This document shows positions 34,426-43,284 of a stretch of DNA of 64,000 bases, piece after piece (within the stretch, counting starts at the first letter, position 1; each line of letters starts with the position of its first letter). The DNA is from Salinibacter pepae (lineage in GTDB: Bacteria; Bacteroidota; Rhodothermia; Rhodothermales; Salinibacteraceae). The stretch lies in NCBI RefSeq assembly GCF_947077775.1, contig NZ_CAMTTE010000001.1:1826501-1890500 (forward strand). The letters are read 5' to 3'. The position numbers and the translations under genes were made by a program. The notes under the pieces were generated by a model that was not told the DNA's origin, ran no database searches, and was given only the letters and a program-made list of their open reading frames with translations.

Positions 34426-34465
34426 GACTCGCTTCTGAATGAAGTCCGCGGCGCAGGGCCGGTCC

Positions 34466-34510
34466 AAAAAAAGCGCCGCCGCCCGCCGGTCCCCCGGACG
34501 ACGACGGCGC
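34466..34510 (-). terminator. Intrinsic terminator of clpB
   Basis: On the minus strand CGACGGCGC-type and CGGCGGCGC-type arms (34502-34510 with 34473-34481, one G-T pair) form a stem followed by seven T (34466-34472 on the plus strand are A). It lies 36 bases downstream of the clpB stop, between convergent genes. Confidence 0.75.
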
Positions 34511-34545
34511 CGCTGTTCCGCCCCTTGCATTCCAGGCCTCGTGGG

Positions 34546-37236
34546 TTAGGCGTCAACGGCCGCGGCCCCGTCCCCGCCGGTCGCGGCGGCGTCGGCGGCC
34601 TGCTCAGCCCCCGCCGGTGCCACGGCCTCGAACGTGAGGCCCTCCTCCTCGTCGGCCCGCTCGATGCGGACGGTGTTGCCGTCCACGATCGTGCCGTCGA
34701 GCAGCGCCTGCGAGAGGCCGTTCGACACGTGCCGCTTCATCACGCGCTTCAGCGGGCGGGCGCCGAAGGCCGGGTCGTAGCCCCGGTCGGCAAGCCAGTC
34801 CTTCGCGTCGTCGCTGAGCGTGAGCGTCAGGTCGTGGTTCTTCGCGGCGATCCGCTGGACGCGTCCGAACTGGATCTCGACGATCTCGCGGATGTGCTCG
34901 CGGCTGAGCGAGCGGAACATCACGATGTCGTCGATGCGGTTCAGGAACTCCGGCTTCACCTGGCGCCGCAGCATCTTGAGGACCTCTTCCTCCAGCTCCT
35001 GATGCTCGCGCTCCGAGAGGTACCCGCCCTCCACCTCGTCCATCCGCTCCGAGATCACGTCGGAGCCCATGTTCGAGGTCATGATGATGATCGTATTCGT
35101 GAAGTCGACCGTGCGCCCCTGGTTGTCGGTGAGGCGCCCGTCGTCGAGCACCTGCAGGAGGACGTTGAAGATCTCGGGGTGCGCCTTCTCGATCTCGTCG
35201 AGCAGCACCACGGAGTAGGGGGAGCGGCGGACCGCCTCGGTGAGCTGGCCCCCCTCCTCGTAGCCGACGTAGCCGGGGGCCGCGCCGATAAGGCGGCTGG
35301 CCGTGTGGCGCTCCTGGTATTCGCTCATGTCGATGCGCACCATCGCGTCCTCGTCGTCGAAGAGGAACGTGGCGAGCGTCTTCGCGAGCTCCGTCTTGCC
35401 GACGCCGGTGGTGCCGAGGAAGATGAACGAGCCGATCGGCTGGTCGCCCTCCTGCATGCCGGTGCGGCCGCGGCGGACGGCGTTGGAGACCACCTCGATG
35501 GCCTCGTCCTGCCCCACCACACGTTCCGACAGCTCGTCCTCCATGCGCAGGAGCTTCGCGCGCTCGCTCTCCAGCATCTTCGACACCGGAATGCCGGTCC
35601 AGTTGGAGACGATCTCGGCGATGTCCTCGCCGCCGACCTCCTCTTTCAGCAGCGCGCCGTCCTCCTGGATCTCTTCGAGCTTCTGGTTGGCCGCCTCGGC
35701 CTCCGCCTTCAGGTCCGGAATCTCGCCGTACTGAATTTCGGCGACCGCGTCGTACTTGCCCTCCCGCTCCAGGTGTTCGGCCTTCACGCGGAGCTCGTCG
35801 ATGCGCTCCTTCGCCGAGCGGACCGTCTGAATCAGGTCCTTCTCCTCCGTCCAGCGGGCCTTCAGCGCGTCGCGCTCGTCCTCGAGGTCAGCGATCTGTC
35901 GGTCGATCTCGTCGAGCTTCTCGGCCGGGTCCCCCTCGTCGCGCTTCACGGCCTCGCGCTCAATTTCGAGCTGCCGGATCTCGCGCTCCAGCTGGTCGAG
36001 GTCGGCGGGCATCGAGTCGATCTCCATGCGCAGCCGGGCGGCCGACTCGTCGATCAGGTCGATCGCCTTGTCCGGCAGCTGCCGGTCGGTGATGTAGCGC
36101 TCGCTGAGATCGGCGGCGTTGATGAGGGCGCTGTCGTTGATGCGCACGCCGTGGTGCACCTCGTAGCGCTCCTTGAGGCCGCGCAGGATCGAGACCGTGT
36201 CCTCCACACTCGGCTCCTCCACGAGCACCTTCTGGAAGCGGCGCTCCAGGGCCCGGTCGTCCTCGATGTGCTTGCGGAACTCGTCGAGCGTGGTCGCGCC
36301 GATGGCGCGCAGCTCGCCGCGGGCAAGGGCGGGCTTCAGAATGTTGGCCGCGTCCATGGCGCCCTCGGACGCGCCGGCGCCCACGAGCGTGTGCAACTCG
36401 TCGATGAAGAGGACGATCTCGCCGTCGGACGCGGCCACCTCGTTGACGACCGCCTTGAGCCGGTCCTCAAACTCGCCGCGGTACTTGGAGCCGGCCAGCA
36501 GCGCGCCCATGTCGAGCGCCACGATGCGCTTCGACTGCATCGACTCCGGCACGTCGCCCTGCACGATGCGCGTGGCGATGCCCTCCGCGATGGCCGTCTT
36601 GCCGACGCCGGCCTCGCCGACGAGCACCGGGTTGTTCTTCGTGCGCCGGCTCAGGATCTGGAGCACGCGGCGGATCTCCTGCTCGCGCCCGATCACGGGG
36701 TCGATGTCGCCCTCGCGGGCCATCGCGTTCAGGTCCTGGGCAAACCGGTCGAGCGCCTCGTAGCGACTCTCGGCGTGGGGGTCGTCGGCGCCCTGCCCGC
36801 CGCGCACGTCGTCGAGCGCCTCCATCACGTGCTCCTTCGAGGCGCCCTGGTCGCGCAGGGCCTGCCCGATCTCGTTCTGGCCCTCGACGAGGCCGATGAG
36901 GAGGTGCTCGGTCGAGACGTACTCGTCGTCCATCACGTCCGCCTCGGCGCGGGCCCGGTCGAACACCTTCTTCAGCTCCTCGCCGACGTACTGGTCGCCG
37001 GCACTCGCGCCCGTCACCGTGGGCAGCGACTCCAGGGCCGCCTCAACATCGGTGCGGAGGCGATCGAGGCTCACGCCCACGCGCCGCAGGATCGACACGG
37101 CCACGCTGTCGGGGTCGCTCAAAAAGGCCTCCAGCAGGTGCGGGGGCTCGATGCCCTGGTGGTTCTTGGAGGCCGCCAGCTCCATCGCCTTCTGCACGGC
37201 CTCCTGGGCCTTGACGGTAAATTTTTGCAGGTTCAT
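34546..37236 (-). CDS. clpB: ClpB disaggregase chaperone
   Basis: ClpB is a hexameric AAA+ ATPase that works with DnaK to rescue aggregated proteins. The 896-aa protein has the N domain (1-150; [20 protein letters not shown]), AAA1 (~175-400; Walker [14 protein letters not shown]), a middle coiled-coil domain (~410-535), AAA2 (~560-770; [15 protein letters not shown]), and a C-terminal domain. A ~40-residue Ala/Asp-rich tail makes it longer than the usual ~860 aa. The start at 37236 (MNLQKF) matches the family; the frame from 37440 does not. No CIRCE operator is visible upstream, so control may be by an alternative sigma factor. Confidence 0.96.
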   Translation of the reverse strand: MNLQKFTVKAQEAVQKAMELAASKNHQGIEPPHLLEAFLSDPDSVAVSILRRVGVSLDRLRTDVEAALESLPTVTGASAGDQYVGEELKKVFDRARAEADVMDDEYVSTEHLLIGLVEGQNEIGQALRDQGASKEHVMEALDDVRGGQGADDPHAESRYEALDRFAQDLNAMAREGDIDPVIGREQEIRRVLQILSRRTKNNPVLVGEAGVGKTAIAEGIATRIVQGDVPESMQSKRIVALDMGALLAGSKYRGEFEDRLKAVVNEVAASDGEIVLFIDELHTLVGAGASEGAMDAANILKPALARGELRAIGATTLDEFRKHIEDDRALERRFQKVLVEEPSVEDTVSILRGLKERYEVHHGVRINDSALINAADLSERYITDRQLPDKAIDLIDESAARLRMEIDSMPADLDQLEREIRQLEIEREAVKRDEGDPAEKLDEIDRQIADLEDERDALKARWTEEKDLIQTVRSAKERIDELRVKAEHLEREGKYDAVAEIQYGEIPDLKAEAEAANQKLEEIQEDGALLKEEVGGEDIAEIVSNWTGIPVSKMLESERAKLLRMEDELSERVVGQDEAIEVVSNAVRRGRTGMQEGDQPIGSFIFLGTTGVGKTELAKTLATFLFDDEDAMVRIDMSEYQERHTASRLIGAAPGYVGYEEGGQLTEAVRRSPYSVVLLDEIEKAHPEIFNVLLQVLDDGRLTDNQGRTVDFTNTIIIMTSNMGSDVISERMDEVEGGYLSEREHQELEEEVLKMLRRQVKPEFLNRIDDIVMFRSLSREHIREIVEIQFGRVQRIAAKNHDLTLTLSDDAKDWLADRGYDPAFGARPLKRVMKRHVSNGLSQALLDGTIVDGNTVRIERADEEEGLTFEAVAPAGAEQAADAAATGGDGAAAVDA

Positions 37237-37396
37237 AGGTCCATCTTGGGGCTGGTCAAACGGCAACGGGAGTGCGGCGTGGCCCTCGGCCCAAGCGGGC
37301 GTCCCTGGACGAGCCTCCACGCTATGCATCCCGTGGAATAGACGAAAAGTGTACCAGCCGGCAGTGATCTGACAGGATGACAGAGAGTTGTTGGAT

Positions 37397-37442
37397 CCGT
37401 GATGCGTGAAGCATGAGGAGGAAAAAACGTCACGCATCACGG
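37397..37442. repeat. Palindromic intergenic repeat, family A, copy 2
   Basis: CCGTGATGCGTGA (37397-37409) pairs perfectly over 13 bp with TCACGCATCACGG (37430-37442). The 20-nt loop contains TGAGGAG, as does copy 1 at 1595-1636. Confidence 0.8.
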
Positions 37443-37566
37443 TTCACGCTTCTGCCAGTGTGCGGAGCGTTCTGCCATCCCGCAATATCCCCACTCAATT
37501 CGTGCCGCGTTTCCTTCCAGCCCGGAACCAATGACGCGCTGCGTTATTATCATATTTGCAGTGTCT

Positions 37567-37585
37567 CACACATTGCAATTGTGTG
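37567..37585. promoter_or_regulatory. Dyad operator candidate upstream of the phasin gene
   Basis: CACACA (37567-37572) and TGTGTG (37580-37585) flank a TTGCAA core. The dyad lies about 40 bases before the phasin start. It could be a repressor site; PhaR-type regulators of phasins favour TGCA-containing sequences, but no such regulator is visible here. Confidence 0.35.
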
Positions 37586-37625
37586 TTCTTCGCAGGCCCC
37601 TCCATCAACGAGTTGACGGACTGCC

Positions 37626-38285
37626 ATGACGGCCACAAACGACGAGACGCCCACGAACGACCGGAAAGGCTTCTCCCTGACGACGCTGCCCGACGAGGTA
37701 TCGGGACGGGCGCGCGAGATTTGGCTCGCCGGCCTCGGGGCGCTGGAGCGGCTCGAACAGGAAGGCGACAAGGTGTTTGAGACGCTCGTTGAGCGCGGCC
37801 GGAACTACGAAGACGCGCGCCGCGACCAGATCGAAAAGGCCACTGAGACCGTCCGCGAGCAGCAGGAAACCCTTACCGAAGACGTGACCCGGCGGCTCGA
37901 CGACGCCACGCAGTCGGTGGAGCAGGCCGTCTCGGACACCCTCAGCGGCACGCTTGGCCAGCTCGGGTTGGCCAGCCGCAGTGAGGTGCGCAACCTGTCT
38001 CGGCGCGTGGGGGAGCTGTCGAAAAAGCTGGACGCCCTCTCGGAGATGCTCACCGCCCAGCAGACGGCCGTCGAGCCCCGTGTCTTTCACGTCGCGCCTA
38101 GCGACGACGGGTGGAGCATCACGGTGGAGGGGGAGGAGGCCCCTGTCGGCGCCCACGACACGAAAAAGGCGGCCGTCAGCACGGCCCGCACCACGGCCAA
38201 GGAGCAGGCGCCCAGCCAACTCGTCGTCCACAAGCAGGACCGCTCGGTGCAGGAGAGCTTCTCCTACGAGGCGGACGGGGCGTAG
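37626..38285 (+). CDS. Phasin-like protein fused to a DUF2188-like domain
   Basis: A 219-aa protein. Residues ~15-145 are a helical phasin region (EVSGRAREIWLAGLGALERLEQEGDKVFETLVERG), which in other bacteria coats polyhydroxyalkanoate granules. Residues ~150-215 read RVFHVAPSDDGWSITVEGEE then HDTKKAAVSTARTTAKEQAP, the pattern of DUF2188 (~60 aa, function unknown). Their union in one chain is uncommon as far as I know. No PHA synthase lies in this window. ATG 37626 is the first start after an AT-rich promoter-like region, and a terminator follows 34 bases downstream, so it is monocistronic. Confidence 0.8.
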   Translation: MTATNDETPTNDRKGFSLTTLPDEVSGRAREIWLAGLGALERLEQEGDKVFETLVERGRNYEDARRDQIEKATETVREQQETLTEDVTRRLDDATQSVEQAVSDTLSGTLGQLGLASRSEVRNLSRRVGELSKKLDALSEMLTAQQTAVEPRVFHVAPSDDGWSITVEGEEAPVGAHDTKKAAVSTARTTAKEQAPSQLVVHKQDRSVQESFSYEADGA

Positions 38286-38319
38286 CCTTCGGTTCGGCCT
38301 GACCATCCCGTACGGCACG

Positions 38320-38355
38320 AAAGCGGCCATCCCTCCAGGGTCGGCCGCTTTTTTA
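38320..38355 (+). terminator. Intrinsic terminator of the phasin gene
   Basis: AAAGCGGCC (38320-38328) pairs with GGCCGCTTT (38343-38351) around 14 bases, followed by a T-run to about 38354. The A-rich upstream flank may make it bidirectional. Confidence 0.85.
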
Positions 38356-38408
38356 TACGTGTCTCCGCCGCCACACCGCTCAATGCCATCGACGCGTCCC
38401 CCCGCCTC

Positions 38409-38774
38409 ATGCACGCCGGAAGCCTCCGCGAGAAGCTGGAGCAGTTCGACGAACAGTGGGCGCCCCGCATCGTTGCGGCAGTGAACGACCAACACGTCAA
38501 GCTCGCCAGGCTGGAGGGGCCGTTCGACTGGCACCACCACGACGGCGCCGACGAGTTTTTTCTCGTCCTCCATGGGCGACTAGTGATCGAGTTTCGGGAC
38601 GCGGAGGATCGGCGGCTCAACGCGGGCGACTTTTGCGTCGTCCCGAGCGGCACCGACCACCGACCGGTCGCCCCCGAGGGGGAGGCGCACGTGCTCCTCG
38701 TGGAGCCCGCCGCCACCCGCAACACCGGGAATCTCGACACCGACCGCACGGTTGAGGATCCCGAATGGATTTGA
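38409..38774 (+). CDS. Small single-domain cupin
   Basis: The 121-aa protein has one cupin barrel. Motif 1 is WHHHDGADEFFLVLHGRLVI (metal-binding His triplet and Glu) and motif 2 is NAGDFCVVPSGTDHRPVAP. Such proteins bind a metal and may be isomerases or sugar/ligand-binding proteins; the substrate is unknown. A monocistronic position after a terminator is likely. Confidence 0.85.
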   Translation: MHAGSLREKLEQFDEQWAPRIVAAVNDQHVKLARLEGPFDWHHHDGADEFFLVLHGRLVIEFRDAEDRRLNAGDFCVVPSGTDHRPVAPEGEAHVLLVEPAATRNTGNLDTDRTVEDPEWI

Positions 38775-38899
38775 GCCGCCGGCTCGGGGCGGGGCGGACC
38801 GCCGGGAGCGGCCCCGCGAGGCGCGCGCCGCCGCGTCTCCTCCACCGAGGGCAACGCGTTTTTCTTTTCCAGTTTCTTTTCCAGAGCGCCCGCCTCCTC

Positions 38900-39370
38900 A
38901 TGATCCACCAGGACGTGCTCATGCGGCAGATCCGCCAGTTCACGAAGGCGATCGCCACGCTGCTGGGCCAGTCGTCCCGCGAACAGCCCGACGGCCTGCT
39001 GCAGGGGATCGATGAGGCCTGCCGCACCCACCTCGACGGGCGGGCCGAGGACCTGCGCACGCTGCCGCCCGACGCGCTGCTGGAGCTGTGCCACGAGAAC
39101 GACCGGTTTGTGCCGGACGTGGCCCAGACCCTCGCCCGCGCCCTCCACCGGATGGGCGAAACCTACGAGTACCGGGACGACGCCGAGAAGGCCGGGGGCT
39201 GCTTCGCCCGGTCCCTCCTCCTCTACCGCCACCTCCTCCACGACCCGGACGCCCCGGTCTCCTGGCAGGCCGGCACGACCGTCGCCGCGCTGTCGAAACG
39301 GGTCGACGCGTTGCCCGTCGACGACGCCACCCTGGAGGCGCTGGCGGCGCTGCGGAACGGCGCGGAGTAA
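38900..39370 (+). CDS. DUF6483-like helical protein
   Basis: A 156-aa, mostly helical soluble protein starting MIHQDVLMRQIRQFTKAIAT, which is typical of the DUF6483 family of unknown function. The second half (ARALHRMGETYEYRDDAEKA) resembles a TPR-like helical hairpin. ATG 38900 is chosen because the family begins with this motif; the 45 upstream in-frame residues are Arg/Phe-rich and not protein-like. Confidence 0.75.
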   Translation: MIHQDVLMRQIRQFTKAIATLLGQSSREQPDGLLQGIDEACRTHLDGRAEDLRTLPPDALLELCHENDRFVPDVAQTLARALHRMGETYEYRDDAEKAGGCFARSLLLYRHLLHDPDAPVSWQAGTTVAALSKRVDALPVDDATLEALAALRNGAE

Positions 39371-39452
39371 GGCGTCACAGCCAGAACGGGAAAGAATCGG
39401 AGACGCCGTCGTACGAAGTGCACGTCAACTATTGGTCACCACCGAAATAGTC

Positions 39453-39725
39453 ATGCCTGATGACACCGCAGAACTCGCTGAACGCGCCAACGAAATCTTC
39501 GACCGCGTGATACGTCCGCAGGTCGACGTGGAGGAAGACGCCCAAAAGTACGTCGCCATCGACACCGAATCGGAAGACTTCGAAATCGACGCCGACCAGC
39601 GGGCCGCGTCGGATCGTCTGCTCGAACGCCATCCGGAAGCCCGAGGCCGCATCTTCTTTCGCCGCGTCGGCAGTCCCTACGCCCATTACTTCGGGGGAGG
39701 ACTGCGGGAGGAGCGCGGTAAATGA
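39453..39725 (+). CDS. Partner protein of the retropepsin-like protease
   Basis: A 90-aa acidic protein. Visible segments are ANEIFDRVIRPQV, KYVAIDTESEDFEIDADQRA (a YVAID...G/D-YEID type strand pair) and FFRRVGSPYAHYFGGG at the end. I recall similar small proteins encoded immediately before clan AA proteases in cyanobacteria and others, but the function is not known to me. Its stop overlaps the next start by four bases (ATGA, 39722-39725), so the two products are made together. A toxin-antitoxin-like or protease-plus-substrate/chaperone arrangement is possible. Confidence 0.7.
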   Translation: MPDDTAELAERANEIFDRVIRPQVDVEEDAQKYVAIDTESEDFEIDADQRAASDRLLERHPEARGRIFFRRVGSPYAHYFGGGLREERGK

Positions 39726-40099
39726 CCACCGGCTTCATCACCCCCGACCAGGAGCCCGCTCTGCGACTGGAGGTTGTCGGCCCGGAGGGGGCCCGTTCGT
39801 TCGAGGCGATCATCGATACCGGCTTCAATGGCGGTCTCGCCATTCCTCCAGCGTGGATCGAGGCCCTCGGTCTGCCCCGAGCTGGACACGAACAGATGGT
39901 GCTGGCGGACGGAAGCGTCACCGGCGCCTACCTGTACGACGGCTACGTGCTTCTCGATGAGGAGGCCCACGATGTCGTTGTGACCGAAGCGCCGGGAACG
40001 CCCCTTGCCGGGACGGACCTTCTCTGGGGATTCTCCCTCTGTATTGAGTTCCAGGTTGATGGGAGCGTCGAAGTCGACCCACTGCCGTCCCCTTCCTGA
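39722..40099 (+). CDS. Clan AA retropepsin-like aspartic protease
   Basis: A 125-aa single-lobe aspartic protease. The catalytic motif is EAIIDTGFNGGLAIPPAW (DTG near residue 33), followed by LADGSVTGAYLYDGYV flap strands and the second hydrophobic strand GTDLLWGFSLCIEF. Single-lobe enzymes work as dimers, as retroviral proteases do. There is no signal peptide, so it acts in the cytoplasm. It overlaps the preceding small gene by four bases and is probably its functional partner. The target is unknown. Confidence 0.8.
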   Translation: MTTGFITPDQEPALRLEVVGPEGARSFEAIIDTGFNGGLAIPPAWIEALGLPRAGHEQMVLADGSVTGAYLYDGYVLLDEEAHDVVVTEAPGTPLAGTDLLWGFSLCIEFQVDGSVEVDPLPSPS

Positions 40100-40278
40100 A
40101 GGACCGTTCAGCGCAAAGTCGAGACATCTTCCGGGACCTGTGTCGCGCATTCATGTCTCCTCTCACAGGACTCTGACGCCCCGATGTTGTGGCAGGTGGG
40201 CACCCACTGTCGCGGCGCTCGCGGAGCGATCCGATCCTGTTCGTAGCATCAAAGAAGAATTGAGGACCGGTCGACTGG

Positions 40279-40722
40279 TCAGATGTCTTGAGAATTGAGA
40301 TTCTCAATGATGTCTTCGGGGTCTGATATCTGGTGAATTTCCTCTTCTAAAGTTTCGCCATCGCTTTCCGAGAGAAAGAACAGTGCCAGGAACAAAGCGA
40401 AGAGAGCTGTTGCTATCGCGTTTCCTGTCGTCGCTATCTCCATCGTCGGATCTACTACTGGTCTCAAGACCACTCCGAGAGAGGTTGAGGCTAAGACTCC
40501 ATATATTTTTCTCCACTTGCTGAGCTGCCGGATTGATGTGATTGCTGCTTTCGAGGGCCGCCCTTTATCCAAGAGATACTGTATTTCAAGTGTAGTCAGT
40601 GCATATCCAAGCCGTCCAGGAACCTCTGTGCTCCCAGTTTCGGGATCAAAGGATAGAGGAATGCTTGGATCTCGATCTCCTTCCCCGCTGTCAGTGGGAT
40701 GGTTTGACTGTTCGGTAACCAC
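40279..40722 (-). CDS. Unrecognised small membrane protein of a low-GC islet
   Basis: A 147-aa product starting at GTG. It has a cytoplasmic-looking N-terminus (EVPGRLGYALTTLEIQYLLD), then two hydrophobic segments (~73-90 and ~97-117; ATALFALFLALFFLSES), and an acidic tail. I recognise no family. Base composition is clearly poorer in G+C than neighbouring genes and codon use is unlike theirs (many ATA, TCT, AAG), suggesting recent acquisition. It follows 40772-41110 on the same strand after 49 bases; the start codon lies in a perfect 16-bp palindrome. Confidence 0.6.
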   Translation of the reverse strand: MVTEQSNHPTDSGEGDRDPSIPLSFDPETGSTEVPGRLGYALTTLEIQYLLDKGRPSKAAITSIRQLSKWRKIYGVLASTSLGVVLRPVVDPTMEIATTGNAIATALFALFLALFFLSESDGETLEEEIHQISDPEDIIENLNSQDI

Positions 40723-40733
40723 TGCGCAGTGGT
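40718..40733. promoter_or_regulatory. Perfect 16-bp palindrome over the start of the islet membrane protein
   Basis: ACCACTGCGCAGTGGT is a perfect palindrome at 40718-40733 and includes the GTG start codon at 40720-40722 (minus strand). It could be an operator or an mRNA hairpin hiding the start. Confidence 0.5.
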
Positions 40734-40771
40734 GAGTCTTGTCGCCTTATCTCGGAGTGAGTGTGGTATAA

Positions 40772-41110
40772 CTAACTGTTTTCGGTTTCGAATGCTATTT
40801 CCCTCTCTTCCCGCAACACTTTCGTGTTGGCAATCTCCTCAGAGAATAAAATTTCCTCCAGGCTATCGGATGGTCGTTCCTGGCCGTCAACAGTTACCTT
40901 CCAGAACGAGGAGTCGAACTCGTCTAGGTCAATAGAATTGGGTTTGGGACCAGCATTTACCCGAAATACCAAGAGGTTCTCCCCTGTCCCCACACGTTGG
41001 TAGGTCACGAGGAACCTGTCTTGAGAGATACGGACCACCTTCACTTTGAGGGTTTCGTCTTCGTAGGGAACTACAGTATCTCCGACGGAGATGTCAGCCT
41101 GTTCCATCAT
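40772..41110 (-). CDS. Unrecognised small soluble protein of a low-GC islet
   Basis: A 112-aa product. The N-terminal half (ISVGDTVVPYEDETLKVKVV) looks like a small beta-barrel (SH3/KOW-like pattern by eye), and the C-terminal half is acidic and helical (SDSLEEILFSEEIANTKVLR). I recognise no family. It shares the low G+C and atypical codons of the next gene and probably heads a two-gene operon. An inverted repeat lies about 34 bases upstream of its start. Confidence 0.55.
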   Translation of the reverse strand: MMEQADISVGDTVVPYEDETLKVKVVRISQDRFLVTYQRVGTGENLLVFRVNAGPKPNSIDLDEFDSSFWKVTVDGQERPSDSLEEILFSEEIANTKVLREEREIAFETENS

Positions 41111-41143
41111 TTCCTGGGCCGTCTAGAGGTTGAATTTATGTGC

Positions 41144-41163
41144 TACGGTGGAAAATTACCGTA
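41144..41163. promoter_or_regulatory. Inverted repeat upstream of the islet operon
   Basis: TACGGT (41144-41149) and ACCGTA (41158-41163) flank an AT-rich 8-nt spacer just upstream of the minus-strand gene starting at 41110. Position and spacing fit an operator. Confidence 0.35.
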
Positions 41164-41232
41164 CGATTTTACTTCCAGCGTTGTTGGCTCACTAACGCAT
41201 TAACTTCGGTCGAGACCTGCACACTCCTACAT

Positions 41233-43026
41233 TCACCCCTCCACCGCACTCGGCGCCCGAAACTGATACGACGCGAGGCGCCGATAGAGCCCGCCTGCCT
41301 CCATCAGCTCCGCATGCGTGCCGCGCTGCACGATGCGGCCGTCGTCGAGCACGAAGAGGCGGTCGGCCGTCTGGACGGTGGAGAGGCGATGCGCGATGAT
41401 GAACGTGGTGCGCCCCTCCATGAGCCGCTCCAGGGCCTCCTGCACGAGCGCCTCCGAGGCGGAGTCGAGGGACGAGGTGGCCTCGTCCAAGAGCAGCAGG
41501 CGCGCGTCGCGCAGCAGGGCCCGGGCGATGGCGACGCGCTGGCGCTGCCCCCCACTCAGCTTCACGCCCCGCTCGCCCACCTCGGCGTCGTAGCCGTCGG
41601 GCAGGTCCACGATGAAGTCGTGCGCGTTGGCGGCGCGGGCCGCCTCGGCCACCGCCTCGTCGGACGCGTCGAGCCGCCCGTAGCGGATGTTCTCCCCGAT
41701 GGTGGCGTTGAAGAGGTGCACCTCCTGCGAGACGGACGCGATCTGGGCACGCAGGGACCGCCGCGTGACGCGGCGCAGGTCATGGTCGTCGACGCGGACA
41801 CGCCCCTCCTGGGGGGCGTAGAAGCGAGGGATCAGGCTCATGAGGGTCGACTTGCCCGCACCGCTCGGCCCCACGAGGGCGACCGTCTCGCCCGCCGCCA
41901 CGTCGAGCGAGAGGTCCTTGAGCACCGGCTGGCCCTCGTCGTAGGCGAAGGTCACGTCGTCGAGGCGCACCCGGCCGTCGATCGGGGGCAGGTCGACGGC
42001 GTCCGGGGCGTCGCGGAGGTGGGGCTCGGTGTCGAGCAGGTCGAACAGGCGCTCCGTGGCCCCCGCGGCGCTGTTAAACGTGGAGTAGAGCTGCGACATG
42101 CTGCTCACGCTCCGCGCGATGTTGAAGGCGTAAAACACGAACGCCACGAGGTCCCCCTCCGTGAGCCGCCCAGCCAGCACCTCGATGCCGCCGTACCAGA
42201 AGATCGCCACGAGGGCGGCGAAGAAGAGCAGCCCCACCGTCGACTCGAACAGGGCCGTCACGACCACGCGGTAGCGCGCCGTGCCGAAGAGGTCCTCCAC
42301 CGCCTCGTTGTAGCGGTCCACCTCGTAGTCGGACCGCGCAAACGCCTTGACGACGCGGACGGACGCAAGGGCCTCCTCCGCCACGGCCGTCGTGTCGGCC
42401 AGCCGGTCCTGGATGTCGCGGGCGAGCGTCCGAATCTTGCGCCCGAAGTAGATCGCAAACCCGGTGACGGCCGGCACGATGAGGAAGATGATGAGGCTGA
42501 GGCGCCAGTTGAGCACCACCATGAGCGCCACCGACCCCACCAGCGAGAGCGACTGGGTCAGGAAGTTGGGAAGCGCGTCCGTCACCGCGCTCCGCACCGA
42601 GCCTACGTCGTTGGTGAGACGCGAGGTGAGGTCGCCCGTCCGGCGGTCGGTAAAGAACCGCAGGCTCTGCCGGTGGAGGTGCCGGTACACCTTCTTGCGC
42701 AGGTCCGCAACCACGCGCTCGCCGGTCCACCCCAGCAGGTACTTGCCCCCAAAGGCCGCCGCGGAGCGGGCCAGGAAGAGGCCGATCAGCACCAGGGTGA
42801 GAAGGTCGAGCAGGGCCCGGTTCTCTTGCTGAAAGACTGCGTCTACGAGCTCGCGCAGGCCCAGCGGCACGACGAGCGCCACCGCCGCCCCCACCACGGT
42901 GAGCACCACGGCCCCGACGAGGCGGGCCCGGTAGGGCCACCCGAGGCGAAGGATGCGCCGGAGGGACGTCCACAGCCGCTCGGGGCGGAGCGACGGCTCT
43001 TCGGACGTGGACTCGGACTCCGGCAT
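41233..43026 (-). CDS. ABC exporter half-transporter, MsbA-like
   Basis: The 597-aa protein has a six-helix membrane domain (~35-335) fused to an ATPase (~355-597): Walker A LVGPSGAGKSTLMS, Q-loop region QIASVSQEVHLFNATI, signature [17 protein letters not shown], Walker B LLLLDEATSSLD and H-loop IAHRLSTV. It works as a homodimer exporting lipids, peptides or drugs; MsbA/BmrA-type relatives are the closest in layout. MPESESTSEEP at 43026 is chosen as the start; the frame continues far upstream without meaning. Confidence 0.92.
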   Translation of the reverse strand: MPESESTSEEPSLRPERLWTSLRRILRLGWPYRARLVGAVVLTVVGAAVALVVPLGLRELVDAVFQQENRALLDLLTLVLIGLFLARSAAAFGGKYLLGWTGERVVADLRKKVYRHLHRQSLRFFTDRRTGDLTSRLTNDVGSVRSAVTDALPNFLTQSLSLVGSVALMVVLNWRLSLIIFLIVPAVTGFAIYFGRKIRTLARDIQDRLADTTAVAEEALASVRVVKAFARSDYEVDRYNEAVEDLFGTARYRVVVTALFESTVGLLFFAALVAIFWYGGIEVLAGRLTEGDLVAFVFYAFNIARSVSSMSQLYSTFNSAAGATERLFDLLDTEPHLRDAPDAVDLPPIDGRVRLDDVTFAYDEGQPVLKDLSLDVAAGETVALVGPSGAGKSTLMSLIPRFYAPQEGRVRVDDHDLRRVTRRSLRAQIASVSQEVHLFNATIGENIRYGRLDASDEAVAEAARAANAHDFIVDLPDGYDAEVGERGVKLSGGQRQRVAIARALLRDARLLLLDEATSSLDSASEALVQEALERLMEGRTTFIIAHRLSTVQTADRLFVLDDGRIVQRGTHAELMEAGGLYRRLASYQFRAPSAVEG

Positions 43027-43284
43027 GGGCGATGCGGACGGCGTTTTGATCGTACGTGTCGGACTCAGTGAGTCAACCTTTTCTGCGACGGCAGGGATTC
43101 GCGGGGGGCGTTCTCGTTTGGGAAAAAGACGCCAAACCAGTTGCCTAGCGCCGCGAATGGAGGCAGGTCGGCGCCCTGACTCGTTTCTCCAAACGGCCCC
43201 TCGACTGTGAAGCTGTGCGCAACAACCACGGGGCGTGCGTGTGCAAAGGCCAGGCTCGTGTCCCCCGCCCACTACCGCCCCCCC

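Larger units (their letters stand above)
37237..37625. other. Divergent intergenic region between clpB and the phasin gene
   Basis: It holds the second copy of the palindromic repeat family A (37397-37442), an AT-richer tract (about 37540-37600) and a dyad at 37567-37585. Promoters for both divergent genes must lie here, but no clear consensus could be assigned. Confidence 0.5.

Noticed and set aside
34525-37341. A 938-codon plus-strand open frame opposite clpB
   Set aside because: clpB is complete and unmistakable on the minus strand; the plus frame is a composition shadow.
37237-37400. A CIRCE (HrcA) operator upstream of clpB
   Set aside because: The TTAGCACTC-N9-GAGTGCTAA inverted repeat is absent.
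40140-40298. A plus-strand frame ending SIKEELRTGRLVRCLEN beside the retropepsin gene
   Set aside because: The end looks protein-like, but the upstream part does not and it overlaps the end of the minus-strand islet gene. It may be a decayed fragment, with too little to call.
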